Assembly (NCBI GenBank): GCA_023614405.1
Contig: CM042694.1
Span: forward strand, 132,995,711 to 133,059,710
DNA: 64,000 nt
Reading direction: 5' to 3'
Origin: Avena insularis
Taxonomy: Eukaryota > Streptophyta > Magnoliopsida > Poales > Poaceae
The notes beneath the pieces were generated by a model. The model saw only the letters and a program-made list of their open reading frames with translations, had not been told where the DNA came from and made no database searches. The stretch's first letter is position 1. Each line of letters begins with the position of its first letter. Made by a program: the position numbers and the translations under genes. Below, piece after piece: positions 22,472-33,751 of this stretch.

Positions 22472-23167
22472 CCTTCCGGCGAGGAGATATTACCGGTATG
22501 CAGTGCTGGGAAGAGAAGAGGAGAGGTAATATCTTACCTTAGGGATGCTAATTTGTGTTCTTGTGACTCCCAGAAGTTGATCGTTGCATAATCAACGTTC
22601 TTTTCTTTTCCAGTGAGTATCTTTTCTTACCCCTCGTGTGTTCAGATCTATTGTCTGTGATCATGTGGGAAATCGATTATATACGTGCATGCGTCTTTTG
22701 TTTTTCATCCTCAAGTTGTATATATAATCAAATTAGTTGTCAGATATGCTTCCATAACATCTGTTTATTACTCAGGACTATGTAATTCTTACCTGCTTTT
22801 ACAAGTCGAAAGACGTGAATTAGTATCAGGACCAGGACTAGGACATGGGCGGATAGAAAGATGGTAAAGGTGATAATGCACTACGTTAAATCCATATATG
22901 TTAAATTAAGTTCTACCTTTGCTATGTATGTTCAGAATTCTCGACAAAAAGCGTATGTTTAACTAATGGCTGATCAAAAGAAACCTGGTATTTTCACGAC
23001 TACAATTCTGTGAGCAGACAATAATCAGTACAACGTGTGACTCTCATGATCAGTTCGTAGACGATGATCAGTTCCGTCATGCTTGAGGCTCCACAAGAAG
23101 GATACCAGAAGGAAATACGTTTGTTTGCAGCAACAAGGCATGCACTTCTATCCCACTTCTGTTCTGC
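22472..23167. other. No supported gene
   Basis: Sequence to the right of the hAT element; it would be continuous with 21424-21523 before that insertion. A pyrimidine-rich stretch TTCTTTTCTTTTCCAG near 22600 looks like an acceptor, but I recognise no exon. The short open frames here lack family features. Confidence 0.25.
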
Positions 23168-23311
23168 CACAATATGGAGCAATAAGGTGTTACTACCTCT
23201 GTTCCATACGATTTGTTTTCAGCAACAAGTCCAAGATATACCAATTATTTCATTCTATTGGTTTCTCTCATATGTGTAAATACATACAAATTCCATGTCA
23301 TTGGTGCCAGA

Positions 23312-26300
23312 GAAAACAAGAGGTTGAATATGCTTCGTCAAACACAATGCACAATCCAGCTATCCAGCTTAGATGCCAGGTCGACTGGTCCTCCTACTGA
23401 AACCAATACGGATAGCTCTCTCCTTTTTTAATTATTTTGCCACCAACTATTGATACTGCTACTTGAGTTATGTATCTGATTTCATACCAGGCTAAATCTC
23501 AAGTCGCAAACACCTCCCACTCCGTTGCTACAACTGAAAGTTCCTTGCTTACTTCTTTACAACACAGGAAAAACAAGAGGTTGAATATGCTTCGTCAAAC
23601 ACAATGCACAATCCAGCTATCCAGCTTAGATGCCAGGTCGACTGGTCCTCCTACTGAAACCAATACGAATAGCTCTCCTTTTTAATTATTTTGCCACCAA
23701 CTATTGATACTGCTACTTGAGTTATGTATCTGATTTCATACCAGCTAAATCTCAAGTCGCAAACACCTCCTCCGTTGCTACAACTGAAAGTTCCTTGCTT
23801 ACTTCTTTACAACACAGGAAAAACAAGAGGTTGAATATGCTTCGTCAAACACAATGCACAATCCAGCTATCCAGCTTAGATGCCAGGTCGACTGGTCCTC
23901 CTACTGAAACCAATACGGATAGCTCTCTCCTTTTTTAATTATTTTGCCACCAACTATTGATACTGCTACTTGAGTTATGTATCTGATTTCATACCAGGCT
24001 AAATCTAAAGTCGCAAACACCTCCCACTCCGTTGCTACAACTGAAAGTTCCTTGCTTACTTCTTTACAACACAGGAAAAACAAGAGGTTGAATATGCTTC
24101 AAACACAATGCACAATCCAGCTATCCAGCTTAGATGCCGTGTCGAGGTCCTCCCATCAAACCAATACGAATAGCTCTCTCCTTTTTTAATTATTTTGCCA
24201 CCAACTATTGATACTGCTACTTGAGTTATGTATCTGATTTCATACCAGGCTAAATCTAAAGTCGCAAACACCTCCCACTCCGTTGCTACAACTGAAAGTT
24301 CCTTGCTTACTTCTTTACAACACAGGAAAAACAAGAGGTTGAATATGCTTCGTCAAACACAATGCACAATCCAGCTATCCAGCTTAGATGCCAGGTCAAC
24401 TGGTTCTCCTACTGAAACCAATACGGATAGCTCTCTCCTTTTTTAATTATTTTGCCACCAACTATTGATACTGCTACTTGAGTTATGTATCTGATTTCAT
24501 ACCAGGCTAAATCTGAAGTCGCAAACACCTCCCACTCCGTTGCTACAACTGAAAGTTCCTTGCTTACTTCTTTACAACACAGGAAAAACAAGAGGTTGAA
24601 TATGCTTCGTCAAACACAATGCACAATCCAGCTATCCAGCTTAGATGCCAGGTCGACCGGTTCTCCTACTGAAACCAATACGGATAGCTCTCTCCTTTTT
24701 TAATTATTTTGCCACCAACTATTGATACTGCTACTTGAGTTATGTATCTGATTTCATACCAGGCTAAATCTGAAGTCGCAAACACCTCCCACTCCGTTGC
24801 TACAACTGAAAGTTCCTTGCTTACTTCTTTACAACACATGAAAAACAAGAGGTTGAATATGCTTCGTCAAACACAATGCACAATCCAGCTATCCAGCTTA
24901 GATGCCAGGTCGACTAGTCCTCCTACTGAAACCAATACGGATAGCTCTCTCCTTTTTTAATTATTTTGCCACCAACTATTGATACTGCTACTTGAGTTAT
25001 GTATCTGATTTCATACCAGGCTAAATCTGAAGTAAACACCTCCTCCGTTGCTACAACTGAAAGTTCCTTGCTTACTTCTTTACAACACAGAAAAACAAGA
25101 GGTTGAATATGCTTCAAACACAATGCACAATCCAGCTATCCAGCTTAGATGCCAGTCGACTGGTCCTCCTACTGAAACCAATACGGATAGCTCTCTCCTT
25201 TTTTAATTATTTTGCCACCAACTATTGATACTGCTACTTGAGTTATGTATCTGATTTCATACCAGGCTAAATCTAAAGTCGCAAACACCTCCCACTCCGT
25301 TGCTACAACTGAAAGTTCCTTGCTTACTTCTTTACAACACAGGAAAAACAAGAGGTTGAATATGCTTCGTCAAACACAATGCACAATCCAGCTATCCAGC
25401 TTAGATGCCAGGTCGACTGGTCCTCCTACTGAAACCAATACGGATAGCTCTCTCCTTTTTTAATTATTTTGCCACCAACTATTGATACTGCTACTTGAGT
25501 TATGTATCTGATTTCATACCAGGCTAAATCTGAAGTAGCAAACACCTCCCACTCCGTTGCTACAACTGAAAGTTCCTTGCTTACTTCTTTACAACACAGG
25601 AAAAACAAGAGGTTGAATATGCTTCGTCAAACACAATGCACAATCCAGCTATCCAGCTTAGATGCGGTCGATTGGTCCTCCTCTGAAACCAATACGAATA
25701 GCTCTCCTTTTTAATTATTTTGCCACCAACTATTGATATCTACTTGAGTTATGTATCTGATTTCATACCAGGCTAAATCTAAAGTCGCAAACACCTCCCA
25801 CTCCGTTGCTACAACTGAAAGTTCCTTGCTTACTTCTTTACAACACAGGAAAAACAAGAGGTTGAATATTCTTCGTCAAACACAATGCACAATCCAGCTA
25901 TCCAGCTTAGATGCCAGTCGTGGTCCTCCTCTGAAACCAATACGGATAGCTCTCCTTTTTAATTATTTTGCCACCAACTATTGATACTGCTACTTGAGTT
26001 ATGTATCTGATTTCATACCAGGCTAAATCTGAAGTCGCAAACACCTCCCACTCCGTTGCTACAACTGAAAGTTCCTTGCTTACTTCTTTACAACACAGGA
26101 AAAACAAGAGGTTGAATATGCTTCGTCAAACACAATGCACAATCCAGCTATCCAGCTTAGATGCCAGGTCGACTGGTCCTCCTACTGAAACCAATACGGA
26201 TAGCTCTCTCCTTTTTTAATTATTTTGCCACCAACTATTGATACTGCTACTTGAGTTATGTATCTGATTTCATACCAGGCTAAATCTAAAGTCGCAAACA

Positions 26301-26612
26301 CCTCCCACTCCGTTGCTACAACTGAAAGTTCCTTGCTTACTTCTTTACAACACAGGAAAAACAAGAGGTTGAATATGCTTCGTCAAACACAATGCACAAT
26401 CCAGCTATCCAGCTTAGATGCCAGGTCGACTGGTCCTCCTACTGAAACCAATACGGATAGCTCTCTCCTTTTTTAATTATTTTGCCACCAACTATTGATA
26501 CTGCTACTTGACTTATGTATCTGATTTCATACCAGGCTAAATCTGAAGTCGCAAACACCTCCCACTCCGTTGCTACAACTGAAAGTTCCTTGCTTACTTC
26601 TTTACAACACAG
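23312..26612 (+). repeat. Tandem array, 13 copies of a ~257-bp unit
   Basis: The marker AGGTTGAATAT occurs at 23321, 23578, 23828, 24085, 24336, 24593, 24850, 25100, 25353, 25610, 25859, 26109 and 26366. Spacings are 257, 250, 257, 251, 257, 257, 250, 253, 257, 249, 250 and 257. Units are nearly identical apart from a few substitutions and small deletions of 3-8 bases, mostly near GGTCGACTGG and CCTCCCACTCCG. Each unit carries a plus ORF of about 72 codons (MYLISYQAKS...). Since 257 is not a multiple of three and the ORF ends in a stop, units are not joined into one protein. The last copy breaks off after CAACACAGGA near 26612 and runs into unique sequence. Confidence 0.95.
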
Positions 26613-26734
26613 GAACACCTCTGCACGATGTCAATGCTGTGTTGCTTCAGTTTTTGTGAACTCAACACCATATGTTGTTGAACATTGCACAAAAATAGCT
26701 GTTGATAGTGGGTCCAACACATATAGATCATTAA

Positions 26735-26978
26735 GGCACGTACAATAGTTCATAAGACAGTTTTATCTTGTACATGCCATGTAATTTAATATGACAACAA
26801 AACATAATATACAATGGGTTATTTTTTAAGTCCTATCTCTAGCAACATATATCCCTAAATATGTGGTTGAGACATATCTAAGAGAAGACAAACTTTTTTT
26901 TTCTCTCTCCTCCAACTCATAAATAGTCCTACGTGGCATCCTTAAGATAAGACTAAGATAAGACAATTATACATGCCC
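26735..26978. mobile_element. Tourist-type (PIF/Harbinger) MITE
   Basis: The left end is GGCACGTACAATAGTTCATA and the right end is ...ATTATACATGCCC. They are inverted and imperfect, and are flanked by TTAA on both sides (26731-26734 and 26979-26982), which includes the 3-bp duplication of this class. 244 bp, with no coding. Confidence 0.65.
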
Positions 26979-27087
26979 TTAACTACTACTACATGTGTTC
27001 CAAAATTGAAGCCTTTTTAGCAGTTCACTACTAGAAAGATTTACATTATGGAACAAAGGTAGTAACACCTCATTGCTCCATATTGTG

Positions 27088-27906
27088 CCTCTCATTTCTC
27101 AATATCTATATCTTCTGCCGATAATTTATGGACATCCACATGTCAGCATCTAACAGAAATATCTTCCCCAAAAGAAACTTATCAACTAAGGTAAGCACAC
27201 TTCATAAATCTTGTTTTGTGGTATCAAGAAGATCAATAGCAAGATTTTCTTGTCAAATGTAGGAGCAGTTGCTAATGAAATCTCATTTAGGATGGCTATA
27301 AATAAACTAAAGATGTGTAGCTTATTTCCTTAACAATAACTTGTTGTTTAGATATTTATAGAAAATCTGTAACAAAGTTGACATTCCCAATAAATTATGT
27401 CAACAAGTAAAATCTATAACATTTGGCCCTAATTAAACAACTTGACGTGTTATATTGTGATTTCTTAGATACTACCGTTCTATTGTTCGGATTGGACGAG
27501 CGCGGCAACACGCGCTTTCAAGGTCTAGTGTGCCTTAAAGAGGGACACTTGGATGCCATAGTAACACTTGGTTCAATGGTTGACGTAGGTTGAATTAACT
27601 CAAGAACCTGATACGCTGAAATGGAGTGACCAAAATAACTAGTAATTACCAATGTGGCGATATTCGAAAGAATGAATCAGAAGTATCTGCGCAAAAGGAA
27701 GAGGAACAGAGGATGGAGACTAGGGTAGAGGATTCATAAGAACACTAAGGGAAAAATTATAGAGGAGGTTTGCTCTTCATCAGTTTGGGCTAGCTAGAAT
27801 GCCCGGAATTCGTTTTTATCAAGACCGAAGATGTCCATCCTATGGGTTATCTATGGGGCTATAAAATACGTGGTCCTTTCTGCACCGGTGAGGTACTTAT
27901 AGTAAA
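27088..27906. other. No supported gene
   Basis: AT-rich to about 27470, then a moderately GC-rich stretch (GGACGAGCGCGGCAACACGC near 27493). No recognisable ORF. It ends at the Helitron insertion point. Confidence 0.3.
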
Positions 27907-28140
27907 CTAGCTGAATGTCCGTGCGTTGATACAAGACGATAATAGAAAATTCATAAATTTGATTGAATTTTTTTCTCTTTTTTTACACGAGTATTTGATG
28001 AAAAACATTGAATATCTTCTTTTGTTAAAAAGAACATCAATATCATGTTTCCTTGTCCATACCTATGGTTGTCTTGGTATATATGCAAATAATCTTAAGT
28101 ACGTTTCACTTTGAACTATAATGATGTGAGTATTTGGTAG

Positions 28141-28700
28141 CTCATTTAATCAGCTCTGAAGCGTAACTTAACTCATCAGCAAAGACTTTTACATAGTCAC
28201 TGAGTTTGAGATCGAACTGAAAAAACTTGTGAGCAAGGCTACAGTGTATGCCCCATCGTATGAAGTGCTTACCGGATGTATAGTTTGCAAACTGCATTGA
28301 AGCCTTTGATTACGTGCACTGGGTAATAACCTCAATGCCACTGATTATGTGCTACACAATTGCCAAGCAGCTTAAACAAGTTGATCTGCGAGCTTTTGAC
28401 AATTATCAGAGACAACACCTCTCAAAGTCGAAATTTTGATTGCAGTAACAGTTTGTGTACATCTTGCGGCTGCAGCAATTTGCTTCACATCATCTATTGC
28501 ATCTACCGCTGCATCCACCCTTCTCTCAGCTAGCAAAACGTCAAGCATGTCAGGGAAATCTACATAAATTATGAGTCCTCCTGATCTTCAACATTGGATA
28601 TGTCCTCTCTTGTATAACATTTAGTCCGCGAACTGTCAGAGAATGTATCTTAACTCCTTCGGAAAGACCATGGATTAAAGTTGCTTCTGTATTGAGTAAA
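28141..28700 (-). pseudogene. Fragment of an exocyst subunit EXO84-like gene
   Basis: Minus-strand reading with frame breaks gives the right motifs in the right order. They are LSEGVKIHSL, then DFPDMLDVLLAERRVDAAVD (near 28550) and ISTLRGVVSDNCQKLADQL. NQRLQCSLQTIHPVSTSYDG and AYTVALL follow, and last VKVFADELSYASELIK. Grass and Arabidopsis EXO84C proteins carry LDVLLAERRVDEAL, AISDNRQKLADQL and NMQ..HPSSTSYGGAYTAAL in this order, with the helical-bundle part of the exocyst tether following. EXO84 helps tether secretory vesicles at the plasma membrane. Here stops and shifts occur (for example after QLV and in SVTM*), introns appear lost or decayed, and both ends are missing. It lies just inside the 3' end of the Helitron, in the same orientation. 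Confidence 0.8.
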
Positions 28701-29200
28701 TGTATAATTGATAAGAGATCTTCTTCTACGTATGATATCTCCTTTCATGGTAATCAACCCCTAGCCGCGTTTGGGAGGAACGGGGAGGGTGGGGCACCAG
28801 GGATTGCAGGGCCGCGCTTGGGCATTTACCCCGCAGCAGTGATGATGGGGATAGGAAGGGGGCAACCGAAGCACCTTATTGAGCATCTTGAAGTCGTAGC
28901 ATTCAAACCAGCAACTCTCCAGTGCTTGAGGTGTGCATCCCCGGTGCCTGTAAACACTGCCAAGGCACCCTGTGCTCTGCATGTTCCTCGGTAATTCACT
29001 TCATTCTACTACGCTACACAAAGTCACTTAGCTCGATGTTAATTAAGAGAGTAAAGGAGTAATATCCTACATAGAAGAACCACAGTTCGCTTACAAAGGT
29101 ATAACCTTTAGCTCCCCGGGGCTAAGCTGCTTCGCACCACTGATAGACTACTTAATTAAGATTCCATTTCAAAGACGCTACTTTATTTCGCAAGCCTTTG
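28701..29200. other. Unassigned Helitron interior
   Basis: A 100-codon plus ORF (28692-28994) and minus frames overlap here. None shows a family motif. GC-rich at 28770-28960, possibly another captured fragment. Confidence 0.25.
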
Positions 29201-29219
29201 TCATTGTCAGTCAACTAAG

Positions 29220-29667
29220 GTTGGCCCTCGCCCCCCTGCGAATCCGTAAATCAGAGAGCATGCCGCAAAAAAAAGATGGTCCCCTATGCATTTCATTCTT
29301 TCCGGAACGCAAAGAATGAAAGTACCTGACCCCCCATCATGGTGAACCTCTCCTTGTGATCGGGATGAGGTAGATGCCTCCCAGCCGGGGGCGGATCGAA
29401 TCGGAGTTTCCTTAGGTAGCCACCGACCTACAGTTCTCCTTAAACTTCTGTGCTTGGTGGAAAAGAAGCGAACGAAGGTACGCTCGCTTGCTGTCTTGTT
29501 AGGAGCCGTGCGAGATGAAAGTCTCATGCACGGTTTTGCATGAGAGAAAGAAGCGAGGAATCCTCTTTTCGACTCTGACTCCCCCACTTCAGTCGTTGTT
29601 TTTCTTTCTGTTACTTCGAAAGTAGCTGCTTCAGCTTCAACCACGCGAATTCTCGATATCCATTCAC
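29220..29667 (+). other. nad2: Nuclear copy of mitochondrial DNA: 3' half of an nad2 group II intron and start of the next exon
   Basis: At 29594-29660 the plus strand encodes VVFLSVTSKVAASASTTRIL, matching the start of the plant mitochondrial nad2 exon that follows the trans-spliced second intron (NADH dehydrogenase subunit 2). Immediately upstream is a textbook group II domain V. Further upstream, sequence like GATGAGGTAGATGCCTCCCA and GTTCTCCTTAAACTTCTG has the style of plant mitochondrial introns. The exon match fails after about 29662 (CATTCACC), giving the right limit. The left limit is an estimate. The coding is only a fragment and has no nuclear start. Confidence 0.75.
29503..29536 (+). 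ncRNA. Group II intron domain V (mitochondrial origin)
   Basis: A 34-base hairpin: GAGCCGTGCGAGATG, a GAAA-type loop, then GTCTCATGCACGGTTT. The stem and the AGC-type catalytic triad region (GAGCCGTG) follow the domain V pattern. It lies about 57 bases upstream of the nad2 exon, the expected spacing for domain VI and the 3' splice site. Confidence 0.85.
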
Positions 29668-31540
29668 CTTGATCTAAAGGTGGTAAAGTAGACGGTACTG
29701 AACTGATGGTACCGGACGGTACCAAAAAGTGTGGTACCAGTACCAAAAAAGTGGTGAAAATTACCCACCATTTGCCATGGGCGAGTGAAGACGGATTCGT
29801 TTCTTTTATTTTTTTTCCTAAGGCACGGCCGCAATGCCTGTCCTACCGACCGCGTCATCCAGTCCTTCCCGCACACACGGTGCTCCCTGCATCAACTCTG
29901 CATGCATCTTGCAAGCTTACTGGCATCATTCATCGTTCGATCCAATCATTCATGTATGTGACTGTCTAGCTAAGCTAGCTTCTACACGTATAGGTTGCCT
30001 AAAGGAAAGTTGGCTTTGCTAGTCAACGAGCTGAGTTAGCTTTGTACGACCAGGACGTGCAGCTTCGGCAAGAAAGCAATTTGCCATGAAACATGTTCAG
30101 CTAGCTTGCGCAACGCTGTTCTTCGGAAAACAAGATTAGGCTCAGGGACAACGTGAACTATGCCTATGCGTGCACCTTTACCGATACGGATGGACGTGCA
30201 ACTCATGGAACTTGACACCTGTTTTAATCAACGGTCACAAAAAATTAGAGCCAACAGTACCCCGCGGTACCCGACGGCACCAGAAGTATCGTCCCAATCA
30301 CCACAAAAGAGCTACGATAACCTCATGAGGCAATTGAGTAAACTTATAAAGCAATTTCCACAATATAAAATTACACTCAAAAATCATATGGAAAAATATA
30401 GGAAATAAACACGATGCTTAGAAAGAGTGTGTCGAGTGAATCATAGTATTTGCACATGAAACGCAATGCCATCCTAAAATTTTTCTAGACCAAGTAGTCT
30501 TATGCACAACAGTGATAAAGTCGCGGGAGGCTAGCTGTCCTCCTTTTGTTTCCCTATATCTTTGGAGGAAGAGGTATATAAAGGTCTGCATTGACATGTA
30601 GAGAAAAATGATTAATACGTTGGAATAAGAGATATTTGTGCTAGCAAGGCCTCAAGATTTACATGCATCTATCTCCTGAAAGATTTTTTTTGCAGGTTTC
30701 AATCAAGAAAAATAAGAAATCCAAGTATGAAAGGCAATAATACGTGCGCTCTGCCCAGACCAGTTCTGGATCTTCAAATAAAAGTGAGCTAACCAGTTAA
30801 CAAGAGTTAGGAATAACTGACGAATTCAGATGTACATACTTAATTGCTCACCTTGAATCTTATGCCACTCATTAATATATACTACATGCTATCTAGATAC
30901 TCTGCCAATAATTCAAGTAAACTAAGGTTGAGTTACTTACATCATTTGGTTATTCCACATTCCATTATGATGTTAGTGGAAAAGATCGAGGGGCCTTCTC
31001 AATATGCTCAACTTCACTATCGACCTATAAAACCCCTTTAATTTTGTGGGTGTATTTCCATACAGTGAACATTCATGGTACTGAATTTTACCAGGCTTGA
31101 GTCTGATGTCATGGACAGGGGCATAAGCATCATATTCATGTTGATACAGAATCTAAGGCGAAAACCTTTTATGGCCCCTTTAATTTTGTGGATGCATTTT
31201 CCACCATATTTCAATAGGATTTAGTCTGATGTGGTGCACAACGGGCATAAACATCATATTCATGGTGATACAGAATCTAAGGTGAAAACCAATTCATACA
31301 ATTTAGTTAGGCTAGATGAAACCACCACGAGCAGAACGGGAGGCATGCCAGACTGGGACCAGGAACAGGCGCGAACACCACCCGACAAAAAGGAAGTATG
31401 TTAATATATTAAACTACCAATCTGATGGAAGATGTGTTCACTAATCTGAAGAAACAAACATCTGAAGGTCTCTCACCTTTGACCATTGTATGCTATACTT
31501 CACCAACTGAAATGTAGTACTACTTGAGAACCTAAAGAAA
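29668..31540. other. Helitron interior without recognised genes
   Basis: Includes GGTACC-rich text near 29707-29750 and a related GGTACCCGACGGCACC near 30265. An approximate internal repeat at about 31040-31160 and 31175-31280 (CATATTCATG.TGATACAGAATCTAAGG.GAAAACC) is visible. No ORF with family features. Confidence 0.35.
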
Positions 31541-32590
31541 GGGAGGTTGTAGGACATGGACTTGTGTTGCTTGTAGTTGACCTGCACGAACAGAACATCC
31601 AGGTTCAGCTAAACAATCGCTCAATCTGCAAATCAAAACCCACGAAGAACATGGATTCAAATATTGAACCAACTGGGCCAGCAGCCTTGGACGATGGGGT
31701 TCGTGCTAGAATTTTGCAGAAATGTATAGAGAGAGAGATGCAGAAGCTGACCGGCAGTTCTCCCTAAACTTGCAGCACCACACCCACATCTGGCAACCAC
31801 CTGGAGATCGTTGGGGAGGAGCCGACGCTAGAGGCCACAGTCCACACCCACATCTGGCGACCGCCGGAGAGATGTTTCGGGAGGAGCTGACGCTGGAGGC
31901 CGGCGGATGAGATGGGGATGGATGGGGACGGCCATATAGCGGCAATGGATGGGGATGGTAGAGCACACACTGGTCGGAAGCCTACCTATTGCGCTCCAGG
32001 GATCTAGGCAGCACCATGGACAGAGCAACGCAGGGGAAGTTGTCTTGTGGTCGGCGGCAGGGTTATTGGGCCCGGGCGACGTGCGCTATCGGTCTTGGGC
32101 GGCGTGGTGGAGCTGTGGCCTGCCCGTTTGTCCCGTCAGCAGGAGATCCTCCACAAGAGGCCAGGCCGGATCTCCTCCAATCGAGTACTTTTAGGTGGCG
32201 GCGGCGGGAAGCAGCCATAGCAAGGCACGGCGGCCAGATTGGCGTCCCTGGCGGCAACGCTAGAGGATGAGGGAACATACAACTGCTCCTCTAGGTTGAC
32301 GTCGTCGTTCCGCGAGCTCGACCAGTAGGCTCCACGGCATGAAAGAGGAGGAGCGCGGAGGAGGGACGGAGATCAGCGTGGCAGCGCACCAGAGGCGACG
32401 AGGCAGCGCGGTGGCGCACAGAAGCAGGGACGGAGGAAGGGGAACGACGCGGTGGCGGCGCAACAGTGGTATCGGTCGTAGAAAAAGGAACGGTTCTGTT
32501 TTACTTCGCGAGGGCAGTGCAAGTAATATCGCCGGACTATCAGGGTCAAACCCGTCCCAAAAAAATGACGTACCATCAAGACCATAAGCC
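31541..32590 (-). other. GC-rich, exon-like sequence at the 5' side of the Helitron
   Basis: GC content rises sharply and CGG/GCC words dominate from about 31750 to 32510. Several overlapping short ORFs exist on both strands, none recognised. A duplicated phrase CACACCCACATCTGGC occurs near 31780 and 31843. It may be a captured promoter or first-exon region of a host gene. Confidence 0.3.
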
Positions 32591-32774
32591 TTTTAATAAT
32601 AGTATAAATATAGATATAGATATAGATTGCCTATAGACAACACATTATTAGTGGTGTTCCCAAAAGGGATATTGTAGGCCTCCTCTTTCCAGCTAGCCCG
32701 AGACACTAACCTCGCTGCCTATCTCCTCTCTGCTTGACTATTCTCTTTTCTCTCCACCAAACGGAAGCTCTCGC

Positions 32775-33751
32775 TGTTGGAATTTGGGTGTGGGCATTGG
32801 CCCATAGCCTAATACAAATTCTGAAATTCTCTTGGCCCATTCATGCCTAGCAAGGGGTGGCACCAAAGTTTAGTCTCACCTTGCTAGTTTAGAGGGAGTT
32901 GGACCAATATATATAGTGGAGTGTTTCACTACCTCCTAAAGAGAGTGAAGATGAGTGGCATACACGCGCGCTCCTCCTCCTCCTGCTTCGCCCACGCCAC
33001 GCCTCGCCATTACACGGCAGCAGCAGCCTTGTTTCTTGAATTGTGCCTCGGTGCCGATCTTATCTTTTTGCTGCTCGGGAAAATTATTGTGCGAGTTATT
33101 TTTCTGTCAGCCGTTTTCGGTTTTTCTGGAAACGTGGGCTGTTACTACTCGGACGTGGACTACGCCCCACGTCTTACCCGACCGGCGCCTATATATAGAC
33201 GGCCTTTGGCTAAAACCCTAATACGAGAAAATACACATCTCTCTGCCTCCAGAACCTTGCGCCGCCGCTACACCTTCTCCATCCTCTTCCGGCAGGCGGC
33301 AGACGACGGATGAGGGCCTCCGAACCACCTCCTCGTGAACCATGCGGGTGAGGGGCGATCAGGTTTTGGGGAGCGCGTCTGCTATCGACTTGGCAGCATC
33401 ACGTCGACCGACCACTCCTTCCCCGACGAGGACTTCTTCCCGGACATTAGCGGCCTCTACATCGACGCCATGGTGGCGACACTTTGGTGTCAACGCTAAC
33501 CTCAACCCCAACCTGAACGCGAACCCGATTCCTCCTCCAGACCGTATGTAATCTGTTCCTATCTAGTTCAGTTTCGCTGCGCTTTCTTGTACTAGCTCTT
33601 GTAATAGATGTGATCTGTTTATTCGGTTGAATATGATCTGTTGCTTATTCTGCTAGTATACATGATTAGATTAATTCTAACACTTGTAGTCATGATTTAT
33701 TATTACTTATTTCGGATTAAATATTATGGTAATTTGCTTATATTTTCAACA
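32775..33751 (+). repeat. 5' LTR of the Copia element
   Basis: 977 bp. TATA-like CCAATATATATAGTGG is near 32903 and CCTATATATAGACGG near 33188. It contains the start-codon region (ATG at 33470) and a donor-like GTATGT at 33544. Confidence 0.95.

Larger units (their letters stand above)
23168..27087. other. 3.9-kb segment bounded by 41-bp inverted repeats and containing a tandem array
   Basis: The left arm 23168-23208 and the right arm 27047-27087 are inverted copies matching at 39 of 41 positions. The inner part of each arm looks like a Stowaway terminus next to TA (left TA/CTACCTCTGTTCC, right GGAACAAAGGTAG/TA), but the inverted match goes on 23-25 bp outside that TA. Inside lie thirteen tandem units and a Tourist MITE. 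No transposase is seen. It may be a Mariner-derived composite or an inverted duplication of two MITEs. Confidence 0.6.
27907..32626 (-). mobile_element. Probable Helitron (minus strand) with captured gene fragments
   Basis: Reading on the minus strand, the 5' end begins TC (TCTATATCTATATC..., then ACTATTATTAAAAGG) at 32626 and is preceded by A. The 3' end is CTAG at 27907-27910, followed by T, with ...ACGCACGGACATTCAG just before it. TC...CTRR ends with insertion between A and T, and no target duplication, are the Helitron rules. The usual 3' hairpin (GCCCGTGCGTTGCACGGGC type) is recognisable but decayed. No Rep/helicase gene is seen, so it is non-autonomous. Inside are an EXO84-like fragment, a mitochondrial nad2 fragment and GC-rich exon-like sequence. 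The exact 5' base is uncertain because TAGATA is repeated there. Confidence 0.6.

Noticed and set aside
23901..26364. Repeated 60-66 codon minus-strand ORFs (MFFLCCKEVSKEL...) in the tandem array
   Set aside because: They arise from repetition of one unit on the opposite strand and have no family features; treated as shadows of the repeat.
23312..26612. Possible CRISPR-like or centromeric satellite array
   Set aside because: Units are contiguous with no spacers and the context is a plant nuclear genome. Thirteen copies within inverted repeats do not resemble a megabase satellite.
27026..27045. CACTACTAGAAAGATTTACA, similar to a CACTA left end
   Set aside because: No partner terminus (TAGTAGTG type) with a 3-bp duplication was found, and it sits at the inner side of the inverted-repeat arm.
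29220..29300. A mitochondrial tRNA-Tyr gene upstream of nad2 exon sequence
   Set aside because: GAATCCGTAAATCAGAG gave a momentary anticodon-like match, but no cloverleaf can be formed around it.
29365..29385. GATGCCTCCCAGCC, resembling mature miR2118 itself on the plus strand
   Set aside because: It lies inside the mitochondrial intron fragment, where this phrase is normal, and no precursor hairpin is apparent.
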